Shown here piece by piece: positions 25,546 through 35,003 of a stretch of DNA of 64,000 bases. Position numbers and translations under genes: made by a program. This DNA is from RYN-230 sp963837335 (GTDB taxonomy: Bacteria > Actinomycetota > Actinomycetes > Streptosporangiales > Streptosporangiaceae). The stretch is taken from NCBI GenBank assembly GCA_963837335.1, contig CAWINS010000006.1, positions 124,001-188,000 of the forward strand, given 5' to 3'. How positions within the stretch are numbered: position 1 is the first letter of the stretch; each line of letters opens with the position of its first letter. The notes under the pieces are model-generated. The model ran no database searches, had not been told where the DNA came from, and saw nothing but the letters and a program-made list of their open reading frames with translations.

Positions 25546-28500
25546 GTGGACGAACGGCTCCGGGAGCGGATCCGGCTGGTCGCGTTCAGCCTGCTGCTGG
25601 CGGTGCTCCCGTTCGTCACCGCGCCGGGCCGGATCATCGCCGACACCAAGCTCGACCTGGCCATCAACCCGGCGGCGTTCCTGGCCCGGGCCCTGAATCT
25701 GTGGGATCCGCAGCAGTTCGGCCAGCTCCAGGATCAGGCGGTCGGCTATCTGTTCCCGATGGGCCCCTTCTTCTACCTCGGCAAGCTTGCCGCCCTGCAG
25801 CCCTGGGTCATCCAGCGGCTGTGGATCAGCGCGGTCGCCGTGACCGCGTTCCTCGGCGTGGTCCGGCTCGCCGGCCGCCTGGGCATCGGCACGTCCTGGA
25901 CCCGGGTCGCGGCGGGCTGCGCCTACGCTCTCTCCCCGGCCGGGCTGACCCTGATCGGCGGGCTGTCCGCCGAGTTCCTGCCCGCGGCGATGCTGCCCTG
26001 GATCCTGATCCCGCTCGTGGACGCCACCCGGGGTGGCCGGCGGGGGATCGCCGCCGCCCGCTCCGCCGCCGCCGTCGGCCTGTGCGGCGGGGTCAATGCG
26101 GCCGCGACCGTCGCGGTGCTGATCCCCGCGGTCCTCTACGTGCTCACCATGAGCCAGCCTGCGGTGGGCCCGCCGGTACCGCGATGGCGGATCCTCGGCT
26201 GGTGGTGCCCGGCCGTGCTGGCGGCGACCTGGTGGTGGGTCGTCCCGCTGGCGCTGCTCGCCCGGTACGGCGTCTCGGTCATCCCCTACACCGAGAGCGC
26301 CGCCGTCACCACGTCCGTCACCGGTCTGTCGGAAACCCTGCGCGGTACCGAGAACTGGGTCAGCTATCTGGTGGTGGACGGGCAGCCGTGGTGGCAGCCG
26401 GGCTACCGGATCGTCACCGGCGCGCTGCCGAACCTGCTCACCGGGGTGCTGGCTGGCCTGGGGCTGGCCGGGCTGCTGCGGCCGCGGCTGCCCGGCCGCC
26501 GTTTCCTGCTCTGCCTGCTGCTCACCGGCGTGGTCATCATCTCGGCCGGGCATCTGAGCAGCCTGGGCGGGCCGCTGGCGGGCCCGGTGGATCACCTGAT
26601 CAACGGCCCGGCGTCCGCGTTCCGCAACCTGCGAAAGTTCGATCCGCTGATCCGGCTGCCGGCTGTCCTCGGTCTGGCCCACCTGCTGGCGGCGGTGCGC
26701 CTGCCCCGGCTGCGGACGGCGCTGGCTGCCGCCGGCGCGCTGGCCATCGGCGGCCTGGCGCTGCCCGCGTACACCGGCGGGGTGGCCCCGGCCGGTGCTT
26801 TCAGCCAGATCCCGGGGTACTGGGTGAACGCGGCGAGCTGGCTGAACCGGCATGCCGGTCACCAGGCCGTGCTCGTGGTCCCCGGGGCCCCGTTCGGCCA
26901 GTACGTCTGGGGCAGCCCGCTCGACGATGTGCTGCAGCCGCTGCTGACCGCCGACTGGGCCGAGCGGGACCTGTCCACGATCGGATCGCCGGGCAACGCG
27001 CGGCTGCTCGATGCGATCGACCAGCGGATCGCCGCGGGCGACGGGTCGGCCGGCCTGACCCAGGTGCTCGCGCGGATGGGCGTGCGGTACGTGGTGGTCC
27101 GGGATGATCTCAGCCGCGCGGTGCTCGGCGGCGCCTGGCCTGGCCTGGTTAACCAGGCCCTCGCCACGTCGCCGGGGGTGACCAAGGTCTTCCAGTCCCG
27201 CCAGCTGGTGGGTACCGCCGCGCCCAACGACGCGGTGACCGACCTGGATCCGCCCTACCCGGCGGTGGTCATCTACCGGGTGGCCGGCGCCGCGCCGCTG
27301 GTGTCCGTCCAGCCTGCCGCCGGCGCCCTGCGGGTCTTCGGCGCCCCCGAGTCCCTGCTCACCCTCGCGGATGAGGGCCTGCTCGCGGGCCGGCCCGTGC
27401 TGCTCAATTCGGACGGGGCCGGCCTGCCCGCCGCGGGCTCGGTGGTGACGGACTCACTGCGGCGCCGGGTGAGAAACTTCGGTGAGCTGCGGACGTCCTA
27501 CTCACCGACGCTGACCGCGAGCCAGCCGGCCCGGACGTTCGAGGCCATCAGTGACTACACCGAGCCCGGATGGCACCGGTATCTGAGCGTGGCGCAGTAC
27601 CACGGCATCAGCAACGTGACCGCGTCCTCCTCGGCCGCAGACATCGGGACCATCCCCAGCCAGTGGGCCAGCGGGCTGCTGCCCTATGCCGCGATCGACG
27701 GGGACATGCGGACCATGTGGGAGTCGGGCAGCTGGGGCGGGCCGATCGGCCAGTGGATCAGGTTCCGGTTCGCATCCCCCGTCGATCCCCGGTCGGTCCG
27801 GGTCGCCTTCGCCGACCAGCCCTCGATCGGGCCGGCGGTGACGCAGGTGGTGGTGCGGACCGCCGCGGGCCAGGTCACCGACCGGGTGCGGGCCACCGGC
27901 CAGCCGCAGCGGCTGCGGGTGCCACCGGGCGCCGCCGGGTGGCTGCAGATCACCGTCACCGGCCTGGCTTCCCCGCCCGCCCGCTTCGGCACCCAGGTAG
28001 CCATCCGGGAGGTGACGATCCCCGGAGTCCGGGCCAGCCGGGTGATCGCCGCCCCGGCCGCGCCCGCCCGCTCCCGCGCCGTCCCGGCTCCGGCCGCCGT
28101 GGTGCTGGCCAAGGCCCAGCCGTGGCCATCCGGGTGCATGCGCACCTGGCTGCGCTGGGTGTGCAGTCCGTCGCTGATCGTCCCGACCGAGGAGCAGTTC
28201 GGCTTCGACCAGGCGTTTCGCGCTGGCGTCGCCGGCCCGGCCGCCTTGCGCGGCTCCGCGGTACTGGCCTCGGCCTCGCGGGCCGGCCGGTATCTCGGGG
28301 CCAACCGCGGCGGGGTGCAGGTGCAGGCGTCCTCGAGCTATACACCCAATCCGCAGGATCAGGCCCGGGCCGCTTTCGACGGCGACCCGGCCACCGTCTG
28401 GACGGCCAGCAGCACTGATGCGCAGCCCATCCTGACCATCAGCTGGCGGCACCCGCGGACCGTGCGCCGGATCAAGATCCAGCGCCCGCCCGACGCGGAG

Positions 28501-29817
28501 GGCCTGCTGCAGGTCCTGATCGCCGGGTCGGGCGGCCAGGCCCGGGGGGGCGACGTCGGGCCCAGCGGGATCGTCCGGTTCGCGCCGATGCGCACCACCA
28601 GGCTGACGATCAGGTTCACCCCGCTGCAGGTCCCGTTGCAGATATCCGATGTGATGATCCGCGGCGTTCCGGGGCTCCGCGCCGCGTCGGCGCCGCTGCG
28701 GCTCCGGTGCGGGCTCGGCCCGGTGATCGAGGTCAACGGGACGGCCGTGCCGACCCGGGCCTGGGGCAGCGGCGCCGATCTGCTCGCCCAGCGGCCGCTG
28801 CACTTCGCCGCCTGCTCGCCGGTGACCCTCCGGCCGGGGACCAACCAGGTGACCGAGCCCGCCGGGGACGCCTACAGCATCCAGGACGTGGTGGTGGGCC
28901 GGGTCCCGGCGCCCGCCGCGGCCAGCGCCGCGCCGCCCGCCCGGGCCCGGGTCCTGGTGTGGACCTCCTCCCGCCGCGTCCTGCGGGTGACCGCCGGGCC
29001 GGCCAGTTACCTGACCGTGAACGAGAACTTCAACCCGGGATGGCGGGCGGTCATCGGCAGCCGCCCGTTGCGGGCCGTCCGGCTGGATGGCTGGAAGCAG
29101 GCCTGGCTGCTGCCCGCGGGCCGGACCGGCCTGGTGACCCTCACCTACCGGCCGGACGCGGTCTACCGGGCCGCGATCGTGGGTGGGCTGAGCTCGCTCG
29201 CGCTGGTCTTGGTCCTGGCGATCCGGCCGTGGGGCCGCCGCCGCGGCTCTGTACCGGGGCCTGGGCCTGCGCCGTCAGTACCGGCGGGGGCGGCGGCAGG
29301 CCGCGTCACGGTGTCACCCCGGGCCGCCCATCCCCGGCGGCACGGCCAGTCCCGGGCTCGCCTGCGCCCGGCGATCGCCCGGGCCCTGGCCGTCCTGGGG
29401 CTGGCCGGTGGGCTAGCGTTCGCGGGGCTCTGGCTGGGCGGGTACCCGGGGGCGCTCATCCTGCCCGTGGCCACGGCCGGGTTCCTGGCCGCCGGCCCGC
29501 GCTCCCGCGCGTCCCGGGTCCGGCCGCCCGGGCTACGGGTCCGGCGGCCCGGGCCATGGCTCCGCCCGCCCGGGCCATCGCGGTCCGGTTCCTGGATCAC
29601 CAGTCCCTGGCTGGTGGCGGGCCTGCTGCTGGCCGCCACGGTCGCGGGCGTGGCTGGCGAGCATCTCGTGCTGAGCGGCGATGATGGCCCGGTCGCCCTC
29701 TGGCTGGTAGACGGGGTTCCCCAGGTCATCTGCCTGGTCATCATCGCCCGGCTGGCCGCTGCGCTGATCGGCCCGGAGCCAGATCCTGGCGGAGGCCAGG
29801 CGGCGGCTCAGCCCTGA
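25546..29817 (+). CDS. aftD: Alpha-(1->3)-arabinofuranosyltransferase AftD homologue (DUF3367)
   Basis: At 1423 residues this matches the unusual size of AftD. It has an N-terminal GT-C membrane domain whose first external loop holds RIIADTKLDLAINPAAFLAR, with the conserved DTKxDL acid. About ten helices follow, then long extracytoplasmic beta-domains. Two discoidin/carbohydrate-binding-like modules include AFDGDPATVWTASS near residue 945 and AIDGDMRTMWES near residue 720. A YLTVNENFNPGWRA segment comes before the C-terminal helices. In mycobacteria AftD adds arabinofuranose from decaprenyl-phosphoarabinose to arabinan and is essential. It is the last gene of the KstR-boxed DUF2613-GT2-GT4 operon. 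Its final 285 bp are overlapped antiparallel by the acyltransferase frame. Confidence 0.85.
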   Translation: MDERLRERIRLVAFSLLLAVLPFVTAPGRIIADTKLDLAINPAAFLARALNLWDPQQFGQLQDQAVGYLFPMGPFFYLGKLAALQPWVIQRLWISAVAVTAFLGVVRLAGRLGIGTSWTRVAAGCAYALSPAGLTLIGGLSAEFLPAAMLPWILIPLVDATRGGRRGIAAARSAAAVGLCGGVNAAATVAVLIPAVLYVLTMSQPAVGPPVPRWRILGWWCPAVLAATWWWVVPLALLARYGVSVIPYTESAAVTTSVTGLSETLRGTENWVSYLVVDGQPWWQPGYRIVTGALPNLLTGVLAGLGLAGLLRPRLPGRRFLLCLLLTGVVIISAGHLSSLGGPLAGPVDHLINGPASAFRNLRKFDPLIRLPAVLGLAHLLAAVRLPRLRTALAAAGALAIGGLALPAYTGGVAPAGAFSQIPGYWVNAASWLNRHAGHQAVLVVPGAPFGQYVWGSPLDDVLQPLLTADWAERDLSTIGSPGNARLLDAIDQRIAAGDGSAGLTQVLARMGVRYVVVRDDLSRAVLGGAWPGLVNQALATSPGVTKVFQSRQLVGTAAPNDAVTDLDPPYPAVVIYRVAGAAPLVSVQPAAGALRVFGAPESLLTLADEGLLAGRPVLLNSDGAGLPAAGSVVTDSLRRRVRNFGELRTSYSPTLTASQPARTFEAISDYTEPGWHRYLSVAQYHGISNVTASSSAADIGTIPSQWASGLLPYAAIDGDMRTMWESGSWGGPIGQWIRFRFASPVDPRSVRVAFADQPSIGPAVTQVVVRTAAGQVTDRVRATGQPQRLRVPPGAAGWLQITVTGLASPPARFGTQVAIREVTIPGVRASRVIAAPAAPARSRAVPAPAAVVLAKAQPWPSGCMRTWLRWVCSPSLIVPTEEQFGFDQAFRAGVAGPAALRGSAVLASASRAGRYLGANRGGVQVQASSSYTPNPQDQARAAFDGDPATVWTASSTDAQPILTISWRHPRTVRRIKIQRPPDAEGLLQVLIAGSGGQARGGDVGPSGIVRFAPMRTTRLTIRFTPLQVPLQISDVMIRGVPGLRAASAPLRLRCGLGPVIEVNGTAVPTRAWGSGADLLAQRPLHFAACSPVTLRPGTNQVTEPAGDAYSIQDVVVGRVPAPAAASAAPPARARVLVWTSSRRVLRVTAGPASYLTVNENFNPGWRAVIGSRPLRAVRLDGWKQAWLLPAGRTGLVTLTYRPDAVYRAAIVGGLSSLALVLVLAIRPWGRRRGSVPGPGPAPSVPAGAAAGRVTVSPRAAHPRRHGQSRARLRPAIARALAVLGLAGGLAFAGLWLGGYPGALILPVATAGFLAAGPRSRASRVRPPGLRVRRPGPWLRPPGPSRSGSWITSPWLVAGLLLAATVAGVAGEHLVLSGDDGPVALWLVDGVPQVICLVIIARLAAALIGPEPDPGGGQAAAQP

Positions 29818-31104
29818 CATCCGCAGCCGCTGGGCCGGGCTCTCGATCAGGTAGTAGCTGGCTGCGGCGGCGGCGACCGTGAGCAGGGCGACCGCCACCG
29901 CGATGGCCGCGACCTCGGGCGTGGTGTAGGAGCCCCCGGCGAACACGGTGTTGCGGTGCAGCAGTCCGAAGAATGCGTAGGCGGCGAGGAACTGCCACAG
30001 AAAGATGCCGTAGGAGATCTTGCCCAGGAAGCGGACGGGGCGGCTGCCCAGCAGCCGGGCGGAGAGCATCCCGGCCGCCTGGCCGGCCAGCAGGGGCTGG
30101 AACGCGACCGGCGCGACTACTGCCGCGGCGATGAGGGCGTAGAGCACCGTCTTGAACTCGGTCGCCCAGAGTCCTGGGACGCCGGCGAATTCCGGCCCGG
30201 TCAGCGGGGTGCACGCGATGGCAAAGGCGCAGGCGGCGATCAGGCCGCACATGCCCGCCGAGGCGGCCACCGAGCGGCAGAACCGGCCGGCCGGGGCGTC
30301 AGTGCTGTCTGTGACGGCTACGCCGCCGGGGCTGGCTATGCCGCCGGGCCCCGGCTCGGCTGCGGCCCAGGCCAGCGCGACGGCCATGGCCATCCCGGTG
30401 CAGAACCAGATCAGCAGGGGCGGCAGCGTGCCCTCGGACCACAGGCTGGGGCGGGGATAGTAGCCGAGGACCTCCCAGCCGACCGATGAGGCGGCCAGGG
30501 CGGCGATGCCGAAGAGCAGTCGCCGGGCCCGCCTGCTGACGTCACCGGCACTGGTGCCGCGGCAGGCGAACCAGGTGAGGGCGGCGGCGAGGAACGGCAG
30601 GATCAGGTAAAAGGACACCTCGACGACCAGGCTCCAGGCCTGGGCCAGCCCGGTGGCCCCCGTCCCGCTCCACCAGGGATGGGAGTCGTAGTTCTGGATC
30701 AGCAGCAGGTACTGGATCCAGGGCCAGGCATGCCGCGCTGCTCCCGGATTGAGGACCGGCAGCGCGATGAGGACGACCGCCCAGTAGGCGGGCAGGATCC
30801 GCAGGGCGCGGCGGCGCAGGTAGACGGCTACCGCGCCGGTCCCTCCGCCGGTCAGCGCGGCCGCTGCCCACCTCCGGTAGAGCAGTAAACCGGAGAGCGA
30901 GAAGAAGATCGGGACACCGACGTCGCCCCGGCTGAGCACCCATGACGCCGGGGTGCCGGTCAGCGTGTAGCCGGTCAGCCCGCCGACATGGGTGAGCAGC
31001 ACCGCGCCGGCTGCCGCGGCCCGGAGCCCGTCCAGCGGGCCCTGATGGGCAGGCGGGGCGCGGCCGGACGGCCCCCGCCGAACCGCCGTCCGGGTGGTCG
31101 CCAT
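29533..31104 (-). CDS. Membrane O-acyltransferase (acyltransferase_3)
   Basis: The protein starts LDGLRAAAAGAVLLTHVGGL, carrying the family's catalytic His, followed by VGVPIFFSLSGLLLYRRW and about ten helices. The final helix ends YYLIESPAQRLRM. Such enzymes move acetyl, succinyl or other acyl groups onto exported sugars; the mycobacterial counterpart near the DUF3068 gene is Rv0228. ATG 31104 lies exactly six bases after a TAATGT -10 (31116-31111, minus strand), so the mRNA is probably leaderless and sits beside the KstR-type box. The polar tail beyond about 29815 is antisense to the aftD end and is probably not conserved; an indel may have removed a stop near there. Confidence 0.8.
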   Translation of the reverse strand: MATTRTAVRRGPSGRAPPAHQGPLDGLRAAAAGAVLLTHVGGLTGYTLTGTPASWVLSRGDVGVPIFFSLSGLLLYRRWAAAALTGGGTGAVAVYLRRRALRILPAYWAVVLIALPVLNPGAARHAWPWIQYLLLIQNYDSHPWWSGTGATGLAQAWSLVVEVSFYLILPFLAAALTWFACRGTSAGDVSRRARRLLFGIAALAASSVGWEVLGYYPRPSLWSEGTLPPLLIWFCTGMAMAVALAWAAAEPGPGGIASPGGVAVTDSTDAPAGRFCRSVAASAGMCGLIAACAFAIACTPLTGPEFAGVPGLWATEFKTVLYALIAAAVVAPVAFQPLLAGQAAGMLSARLLGSRPVRFLGKISYGIFLWQFLAAYAFFGLLHRNTVFAGGSYTTPEVAAIAVAVALLTVAAAAASYYLIESPAQRLRMSGLSRRLASARIWLRADQRSGQPGDDDQADDLGNPVYQPEGDRAIIAAQHEMLASHARDRGGQQQARHQPGTGDPGTGPRWPGRAEPWPGPPDP

Positions 31105-31120
31105 GATCCAACATTAGTGG

Positions 31121-31134
31121 TAGAACGTGTTATA
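31121..31134. promoter_or_regulatory. KstR-type operator between the acyltransferase and DUF3068 genes
   Basis: TAGAACGTGTTATA matches TnnAACnnGTTnnA. Rightward -10 TATAGT (31131-31136) overlaps it and leftward -10 TAATGT (31116-31111) abuts it, so one site can cover both divergent promoters. Confidence 0.85.
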
Positions 31135-31259
31135 GTCGAGCACTTCAAATGCCGGCCGTCAGCCGCCGGTCCCGGACCAGACCACAACACGTTTACCTCC
31201 AGGCAACATCGCTGTTGCCGGCGCCGTGAATGGTGCCTACCCGCTTTCCAGGAGGAACG

Positions 31260-32240
31260 ATGCGCCGTGCGATCGGGCTCACTCTCGCCGGGCTGGGAGC
31301 ATTTCTGCTCGTGATAGCGGTGCTGCTGCGCACCTACGTACCGGGTCAGGTGATGAAGTACCCGCTCAATGAGTACCTCGTGACCCAGCTGGTGGGTCAC
31401 GGGACCGCCTACTTCAGCCCCAGCCAGGTGAAACCGATCACGGGCGCCACGATGGTGGTGACCAGCACGGTCAAGGGTGACGCCGGGCTGGGCAGCTCGT
31501 CCACGGCGGTGTGGGACTCGTTTACCTACCTCTATGACGAGACGAACCACGCGCGCTACTCCTACAGCATCCGGCGCTTCGCCTTCGACCGGCGCACCGC
31601 GGAACTCATCACCTGCTGCGGGGCGAACGTCGACGGCGACACGTCGATCCGCCAGACCGGGCTGGTGGGCTTCCTGTGGCCGTTCGGCACCCAGCCGCAC
31701 ACCTACCAGGTGTTCGACCCGGCCATGAACAAGGCCGCGCCGGCCAGGTACATGGGGACCACGACGATCGACGGGATCACCGTCTACCGGTTCGTGGAGA
31801 AGGTCACCGGAGCCCGGATCGGAACGCAGACCGTGCCCAGGTCGCTGGTGGGCATGACCGGCAGCTCGACGGTCACCCTCCCGGAGACCTACACCGCGAC
31901 CAACACCTACTTCGTGGATCCGGATACCGGGGCCCAGCTGAACGAGATCCAGGCTGAGCACCTGGCTCTCACCGACGCCAGCGGTACGCAGCGGCTGCTG
32001 CTGCTGAACGCATCGCTCAGCTTCACGCCGCAGAGCCTGGCCAAGGTCGTGCATCTCGACCAGTCGGCGCGCACCGAGCTTTCCTGGCTCGGGACGATCG
32101 TGCCGCTGATTGCCGGGGTGCTGGGGATCGCCGGGCTGGTCGGCGGCATCCTGCTGGCCCGGCCCCGCCGCGATGACCAGCCCGACCACGAGGACGCCTC
32201 GGTATCCGCACCGGTCCCGGACCCTGACCCGGCGATCTAG
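31260..32240 (+). CDS. DUF3068 (PorA/PgfA-like) periplasmic protein
   Basis: ATG 31260 follows a strong AGGAGG. The 326-residue protein has an N-terminal helix (IGLTLAGLGAFLLVIAVLL), a large extracytoplasmic beta-rich domain (VWDSFTYLYDETNHARYSYS, FDRRTAELITCCGANVDGD) and a C-terminal helix near 280-300 with a short acidic tail. This is the DUF3068 layout. The mycobacterial member (Rv0227c/MSMEG_0317, PgfA) is reported to be essential for polar growth and to act in trehalose monomycolate trafficking. Whether this organism makes mycolates is unknown, so here it may bind another lipid. It is preceded by a KstR-type box and TATAGT -10. Confidence 0.85.
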   Translation: MRRAIGLTLAGLGAFLLVIAVLLRTYVPGQVMKYPLNEYLVTQLVGHGTAYFSPSQVKPITGATMVVTSTVKGDAGLGSSSTAVWDSFTYLYDETNHARYSYSIRRFAFDRRTAELITCCGANVDGDTSIRQTGLVGFLWPFGTQPHTYQVFDPAMNKAAPARYMGTTTIDGITVYRFVEKVTGARIGTQTVPRSLVGMTGSSTVTLPETYTATNTYFVDPDTGAQLNEIQAEHLALTDASGTQRLLLLNASLSFTPQSLAKVVHLDQSARTELSWLGTIVPLIAGVLGIAGLVGGILLARPRRDDQPDHEDASVSAPVPDPDPAI

Positions 32241-32957
32241 GGGGTGAGACGGCCGCGCGGGCCCGGTGCGCCGCAGGACCAGCAGCAGGTTCCAGGTGAC
32301 GACCTCGCGCAGCCCCGGTATGGCCAGCACGGGCCGGGTCCAGGCGGGCAGGTAGCGGGGGACGGCGTCGTCGAGGACGGCGCCGTCCGCGGACCGCGCC
32401 CAGCGCAACGCCTCCGCGACCGAGACCGGATACAGGCTGCTGCCGAACCGGTTCTTCGGCGGCCGGCCGTGCCTGCGCTGGTAGCGCCGGGCGGCCCGGT
32501 CGCCGCCGAGGTAATGCCACGGCGAGGTCTCGTGCCCGCCCCAGGGCGACAGCCAGTTGGTGAACGAGACGGCGATGATGCCCCCCGGTCTCGTCACCCG
32601 GACCATCTCGGCCAGCATCGCCTGCCAGTCCGGGACGTGCTCCAGGACATTGGCGGAGAAGCACACGTCCACGACGCCGGAGGCGAGCGGCAGGCTGAGC
32701 GCGCTGCCCACGACACTGCCCCGTTCCGGTGGGCCGCAGGCGGCTAGTTCCCCGCGGTCGGTGTCGGCGCCGAAGGCCCGCGCGCCAGCGGCCCGGAACG
32801 CCCGCACGAAGAACCCCGGCCCGCCGCCGACGTCGAGCACGAGCCGGCCGCTGAGGCCGGTGTACTGGGCCAGCTGGCGGACGGTGTCAGCCGCCAGGAC
32901 GGTGTAATAGCCGGAAGGGTCCGCCTGCTCGGTGCGGAATGCCCGCAGCAGCCGCAC
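32238..32957 (-). CDS. Class I SAM-dependent methyltransferase (Rv0224c-like), stop codon apparently lost
   Basis: The conserved part has the SAM-binding motif LVLDVGGGPGFFVRAF near residue 40. It is followed by VDVCFSANVLEHVPDWQAML and RVTRPGGIIAVSFTNWLSPW, and ends LREVVTWNLLLVLRR, like its mycobacterial counterpart beside the GT4 and DUF3068 genes. In the given sequence the frame does not stop but stays open to 30975, fully antisense to the DUF3068 gene. One base change in the CACCCCC run near 32245 would bring in a TAG at 32238-32240, so that is the end I give. GTG 32957 is the first usable start. A box at 33042-33055 lies upstream. Confidence 0.7.
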
Positions 32958-33041
32958 GGACCGGGCCAGGTCCGCGCGGAATGCCGGATTGGCGCTGGGA
33001 ACCGGGTCGGTCCATTCGGCTTACCCCATCGATACGGTAAC

Positions 33042-33055
33042 TAGAACGTGTTGCA
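33042..33055. promoter_or_regulatory. KstR-type operator between the methyltransferase and cholesterol oxidase
   Basis: TAGAACGTGTTGCA matches TnnAACnnGTTnnA. A rightward -10 TATTGT is at 33057-33062 and a leftward candidate TACCGT is a few bases on the other side. Confidence 0.8.
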
Positions 33056-33193
33056 TTATTGTCTTCAGCCCGCGGGCTGTCTATGGTGAGGCGGAGCTCG
33101 TAACCAACCAAGCGCATGCTTGGTTCTGGTCTCCCTCAGCCCGCTCCGGATCACGGCTGATCGCCACCGGAGATCAATGTCGCAGGAGAGCCG

Positions 33194-34925
33194 ATGACGC
33201 CTCGCCCGAAACCGTCACGACGCGCGTTCCTGTCCGGTGCCGCCGCGGCCGGGGCCCTCGCCTGGCTTCCGGCCTTCCGGGTCAGCCCGGCCAGCGCGCA
33301 GGCCACCAGCGCCGCACCCCCCGGATTCCCGTCCTCCATCTCGCTGTACCAGCAGGCCTACTCCAACTGGGCCGGCATGATCTCGATCGACAACGTCTGG
33401 ACGGCGGCCCCCGCGTCCCCGGCCGACGTGGTCACGCTGGCCAACTGGGCCCAGGCCAACGGCTACCGGCTGCGGGCCAAGGGCATGAGTCATGGCTGGT
33501 CGCCGATCGTGCTGCCCGCCGGGAATACCGGGGCGGGCTATGTGCTGCTCGACACCACCCAGCACCTGACCTCGATCGCCACCGCCGCGGGCTCGCCGGC
33601 CACGGTCACCGTGCAGGCGGGCGCCACCATGGACAACCTGACCACGGCGCTGGCCGCCGCGGGGTACGGCCTGTGCGCCATGCCGGCCCCCGGTGACATC
33701 ACGGTCGGCGGCATGCTGGCGATCAACGCACACGGCAGCGCCATCCCGGGGGCCGGCGAGACCCGGCTGCCCGGGCAGACCTACGGGTCGCTGTCCAACC
33801 TGATCCTGTCGCTCACCGCGGTGGTCTGGGATTCCGGCCAGAGCCAGTACGTCCTGAAGACCTTCCAGCGCAGCGACCCCGACATCCGCCCGTTCCTGGC
33901 CCATCTCGGCCGCGCCTTCATCACCGGGGTCACCCTGCAGCTAGCGGCGAACCAGAACCTGCGCTGCCAGAGCTGGGTGAACCAGGCCGTCGCCACCGTG
34001 TTCGCCCCGCCTTCCAGCTGCAGGATCGAACTCGTTCGCCAGTTATGTGGACGCCAGCGGGCGGATCGAGGCCATCTGGTTCCCGTTCACCGACAACCCC
34101 TGGCTGAAGATCTGGAGCATCGCGCCCGCCAAGCCCGCCCTGTCCACCAAGGTCACCAGCCCGTACAACTACGGTTTCACCAACAGCGTCACCGCGGCGG
34201 AGAATACGTTCTTCCAGCAGGTGGCCACCGGTGACGTGGCGGGCACGCCGGCCTTCGAGGGTTCGGCGCTCGCGCTGGTGGACCTGGGGCTGGTGTTCGA
34301 CGGCGTCTGGGACATCTGGGGCCAGTCGCAGGACACCCTGCTGTACGTGAAGCCGAGCACCGTCCGGATCGTCGAGGCGGGTTACGCGATCATCACCTCG
34401 CGGGCGAACATCCAGCAGGTGGTCAGCGACTTCTATGCCCAGTACACCAGCCGTCTCGCCTACTACCAGGGGCTGGGCCAGTTCCCGATGAACGGGCCGA
34501 TCGAGATCCGGGTCACCGGGCTGGACCAGCCCTCGGAGGTGGCGGTGAGCGGCGCCCAGTCGCCGATCCTGTCCTCGGTCCGGCCCCGGCCGGACCACCC
34601 GGAGTGGGACACGGCGATCTGGCTGGACATGGGCACGCTGCCGGTGACGGCAGGCTTCTCCCAGTTCTACGCGGACATGGAAGCCTGGATCTGGAGCCAC
34701 TACAGCGGCAGTTACGCCACGGTGCGGCCCGAGTGGTCCAAGGCCTGGGCGTGCACTGCCGCCGGGCCGTGGACCAATGCGGCCATTCTCGGCAGCACCA
34801 TCCCGGCCACGGTCAGCGCCGGCCAGGCCAGCGGCGACGGATGGAGCGCCGCGGTGTCGATCCTGGGCGCCTACGACCCGCACGGGGTGTTCAGCAATCC
34901 GTTCCTGGACACTCTCCTGGGCTGA
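33194..34925 (+). CDS. Cholesterol oxidase, class II (VAO-type flavoprotein), Tat-exported, frame broken near 34020
   Basis: It begins with a twin-arginine signal (SRRAFLSGAAAAGALAW) and an Ala-rich cleavage region. The FAD-binding PCMH domain includes YRLRAKGMSHGWSPI, where the His corresponds to the covalent FAD attachment site of class II cholesterol oxidase. The frame slips by one base near 34020 (AGCTGCAGG). The substrate-binding domain resumes as SFASYVDASGRIEAIWFPFT and runs to 34925, ending GVFSNPFLDTLLG. The restored enzyme has about 575 residues, normal for this class. It converts cholesterol to cholest-4-en-3-one with O2 outside the membrane. It sits downstream of a KstR-type box and TATTGT -10. 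Confidence 0.85.
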
Positions 34926-35003
34926 CCGCCCTGGTCCGGCGGCCCAGGTGTGACCGCCCTGTCTGCCCCCCGGTCTGGCGGCACGGTGCCGGCCGGGGAG
35001 CGC

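Noticed and set aside
24028..26862. 944-codon minus-strand open frame opposite GT4 and aftD
   Set aside because: Arg/Gly/Gln/Pro-rich composition without any motif; the plus strand has clear glycosyltransferase genes.
34926..35003. Strong terminator between cholesterol oxidase and kstR
   Set aside because: Only weak 5-bp CCGCC/GGCGG pairings were found; not convincing.
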